A stretch of 64,000 nt of DNA. Source: a bacterium SCSIO 12844 (GTDB lineage Bacteria; Pseudomonadota; Gammaproteobacteria; Francisellales; Francisellaceae). This document shows, piece by piece, positions 62,028 through 64,000 of this stretch. The DNA lies in contig CP073743.1 of the NCBI GenBank assembly GCA_024397935.1, positions 496,001 through 560,000 on the forward strand, in the 5' to 3' direction. The notes below the pieces were generated by a model. That model worked only from the letters and a program-made list of their open reading frames with translations. It had not been told where the DNA came from and did not search any database. The translations under genes and the position numbers were made by a program. Position 1 is the stretch's first letter; each line of letters opens with the position of its first letter.

Positions 62028-63776
62028 TTGACTACGGATAAAGCAGATATTCGATTAAGTGATTTATTAATTTTAAGTATAGGCTTATTAATTTTTAATT
62101 TGCTTTTTTTAGGCGGGCATCAATTAATTTCACCGGATGAGACACGATATGTTGGTGTGGCCTGGGAGATGTTTAAACATGATAATTATACCGTACCAAC
62201 AATTGCAGGTTCTCCCTTTTTAGGTAAGCCTATTTTATTTTATTGGTTAAATATTTTTGCATTTAAGATTTTTGGTGTTAGCGAATTTGCTGCGCGATTT
62301 TTTCCAGCAATTCTGACAACTTTAACGGCTTTATTCGGTTATCTTGCAGCATCTATTGTATTTAATCGTAGAGTTGCAATATTAAGTGTTTTACTAATTG
62401 CAATTACACCGCTATTTTTTGCTTTAGGACATTATGCGAATATGGATGGTGAAGTCGCTTCTTGGCTTAACTTGTCTTTATTTTCTTTAATTATTGCATT
62501 GTATTTGCCAGTAGAGACAAAAGGGCGTAGTTTATGGTTGTATTTAGCTTACCTATTTGCAGCAGCTGCGTTTTTGACAAAAGGCTTAATGGGTATTGTA
62601 TTTCCAGCAATGGTATTATTTTTTTGGTTTTTAATTTTAAATAATTGGAAACTTTTATTAAAGATACGCTTAATCTCTGGCCTTATTCTATTTCTGATTG
62701 TGATTCTGCCCTGGTTTATTATTGTTGAGAATAAATATCCTGGTTTTATGGCTTACTTTTTTCTTTGGAATCAGGTCGTTCGTTTTGTTGGCGATAATTT
62801 TAATATGCATAACCCATTTTATTATTATATTTTGTTAATAATAGGGGGGGTATTTCCGTGGACATTTTATTTTTTCCAAACTTATATCAGTCAGATAAAA
62901 TTAATATGGCATAAACGTCAACAATATAAAATTGAGTTGTTTTTATTATTATGGGTCATTTTAATTACGATCTTTTTTTCAATCCCAACTTCTAAACTAC
63001 CAGGCTATATTGGCCCTGTATTTCCAGCATCAGCAATGTTAATGGCTATTTATTTTGATCGCATATGGACAGCGAAGTTATCGAAAGTAAATATCATTGC
63101 AACGGTTATTCTAGCTGTGATTTTTGCGCTTGCTGCAATTACTTTATTGTTATTGCCATTATTATGGCATGATAAAGCTGTTTATAAAACAATGCCTTAT
63201 GGCTATTTTCTTAGCATTGTTTTATTGGTTGGTGCGACTACTTTATTTGTAGGTTTAAGAAAAAGAAAACCTTTAAAATGGTTTGTAATTACAATAATTA
63301 TCGTTAATATATTGATGAACCTAACCTTAATTGCAGCGATTAAATACTTTAGATTACAGTGGAATTATCCAATTGCAGAAAAAGTACAACCGGTGTTAAA
63401 ACAATACCCAAATGCTCAAGTTTTCATGATAGGTCGTTATTATTATGCAATACCACTTTATTTAGATCGTGATGTGGGTATTGTTGCTGATTGGGATAAG
63501 GGGCAACAATTGGGTGATAACTGGAAGCGTGAGATTTATGAAGGTGTTAATTATTTACATCATTTACCGAAAGATTTAGTTACCTATCAGGTATTTTCAA
63601 AGCGTTGGCAACAAGCATTAAAAATGCATCAGCCCATTATTGTCATTTTATCAGAGAATCCAAGCGATTCCCAATTTAGAAAATTAATTGGTAATAGTCG
63701 CTATCAATTAGTTGGTGAAGTACCACGCCGTGGTGCTTATATTATTACTAATATGAAAGAAGATCGTAATAATTAA
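62028..63776 (+). CDS. ArnT/PMT-like lipid-linked sugar glycosyltransferase
   Basis: The 582-residue membrane protein has ~12 helices and a periplasmic C-terminal domain. The first loop holds ISPDETRYVGVAWEMFKHDN with the catalytic acidic residue of GT-C enzymes, followed by GKPILFYWLN, and LTKGLMGIVFPA and SIPTSKLPGYIGPVFPA are typical of ArnT relatives. ArnT adds 4-amino-arabinose from undecaprenyl phosphate to lipid A; Francisella FlmK adds galactosamine. The sugar here is unknown. The start is a TTG at 62028 about nine bases after AGGAG. Its stop overlaps a convergent partial gene (TTAA). Confidence 0.88.
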   Translation: MTTDKADIRLSDLLILSIGLLIFNLLFLGGHQLISPDETRYVGVAWEMFKHDNYTVPTIAGSPFLGKPILFYWLNIFAFKIFGVSEFAARFFPAILTTLTALFGYLAASIVFNRRVAILSVLLIAITPLFFALGHYANMDGEVASWLNLSLFSLIIALYLPVETKGRSLWLYLAYLFAAAAFLTKGLMGIVFPAMVLFFWFLILNNWKLLLKIRLISGLILFLIVILPWFIIVENKYPGFMAYFFLWNQVVRFVGDNFNMHNPFYYYILLIIGGVFPWTFYFFQTYISQIKLIWHKRQQYKIELFLLLWVILITIFFSIPTSKLPGYIGPVFPASAMLMAIYFDRIWTAKLSKVNIIATVILAVIFALAAITLLLLPLLWHDKAVYKTMPYGYFLSIVLLVGATTLFVGLRKRKPLKWFVITIIIVNILMNLTLIAAIKYFRLQWNYPIAEKVQPVLKQYPNAQVFMIGRYYYAIPLYLDRDVGIVADWDKGQQLGDNWKREIYEGVNYLHHLPKDLVTYQVFSKRWQQALKMHQPIIVILSENPSDSQFRKLIGNSRYQLVGEVPRRGAYIITNMKEDRNN

Positions 63777-64000
63777 TGGGTAACTAGGTTTACTTGGTTT
63801 TTATGATTTAGAAATTTTTTGATTTGTTCAGGTGTACAACCTTTAGCACAAATAGCGGCTAAACCTAATTCTTTTTCATTATACTGTTGATTAGTATTAG
63901 ATGCTTTTTTATGTGTGTTATTCACCTTTGATACTTTCGCTGTATTATTTTGCATATTTGTAGCTAAAGGCTGTGCATCAGTATTATTATTTGTTATTTG
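63773..64000 (-). CDS. Unknown protein, C-terminal part; continues beyond window
   Basis: The frame is open from its stop at 63773 to the right edge, so the N-terminus lies outside. The visible 75 residues are Asn/Thr/Lys-rich and then GLAAICAKGCTPEQIKKFLN, with one Cys-x3-Cys. An internal ATG at 63955 could give a 60-residue product. No family is recognised. It converges on the ArnT-like gene with a four-base overlap. Confidence 0.5.
   Translation of the reverse strand, partial: QITNNNTDAQPLATNMQNNTAKVSKVNNTHKKASNTNQQYNEKELGLAAICAKGCTPEQIKKFLNHKNQVNLVTH

Noticed and set aside
1-64000. tRNA, rRNA, CRISPR arrays, insertion sequences or integrases
   Set aside because: I looked for cloverleaf-like GGTTCGAATCC arms, regular spaced repeats, and transposase or integrase motifs, and found none that hold up.

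Overview
The window is AT-rich gammaproteobacterial chromosome. The ancestry shows in the rpsU-yqeY-dnaG-rpoD block, the minCDE order, coq7, rppH-ptsP, spoT, tsaC, lpoB and a UUG-started rpsT. A RipA-type membrane protein, two VUT-family (queuosine-precursor-type) transporters and several very large eukaryote-directed-looking proteins suggest a host-associated, possibly intracellular, lineage near Legionellales, Francisellales or Thiotrichales. That placement is inference; no rRNA or tRNA is present to fix it.

Layout. 1-1518: end of hutH and all of hutI (histidine catabolism). 1585-2427: a 280-residue accessory protein with the Cys/His motifs of a Burkholderia lethal factor 1 (BLF1)/CNF-type glutamine deamidase and a C-terminal CaaX box. 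2424-9215: minCDE, an orphan FecCD permease, ribosomal proteins L33 and L28, and a NitT/TauT-type ABC transporter with fused permease. 9396-12985: OmpA-like porin, GT4 glycosyltransferase, NodB deacetylase, gmk. 13052-19589: two phytochrome-like histidine kinases, a single-domain response regulator and a REC-GGDEF-EAL protein, i.e. a likely phosphorelay feeding cyclic-di-GMP. 19561-28283: coq7, the macromolecular synthesis block with a near-consensus promoter, ssb, rpsT and spoT. 28363-41723: mixed small operons, including tsaC, ripA-like, an aminotransferase, an SDR and amidohydrolase pair, a Lys-tailed unknown, an XRE-VUT-unknown-VUT-aldolase operon, cutA, a methyltransferase and a COG3014/CsgG/LpoB lipoprotein cluster.

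41856-54743 is the accessory island. It holds a 69-residue Pro-rich peptide, a 2128-residue protein with a CE-clan (Ulp1/deubiquitinase-like) cysteine-protease signature at its N-terminus and pentapeptide repeats in its middle, a 429-residue unknown, and a 1359-residue protein that shares a domain with the 429-residue protein, followed by a coiled coil and four copies of a ~100-120-residue repeat that I do not recognise. I read these, with the BLF1-like CaaX protein, as candidate translocated effectors. No secretion apparatus is in the window.

54749-63776: a 57-bp duplicated 3' end of ptsP, a POT peptide transporter lying between the two copies, then ptsP-rppH, glnA, a REP-like element, an SBF/ACR3-like carrier and an ArnT-like glycosyltransferase. 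A partial unknown gene runs off the right edge. No tRNA, rRNA, CRISPR array or insertion sequence was seen.
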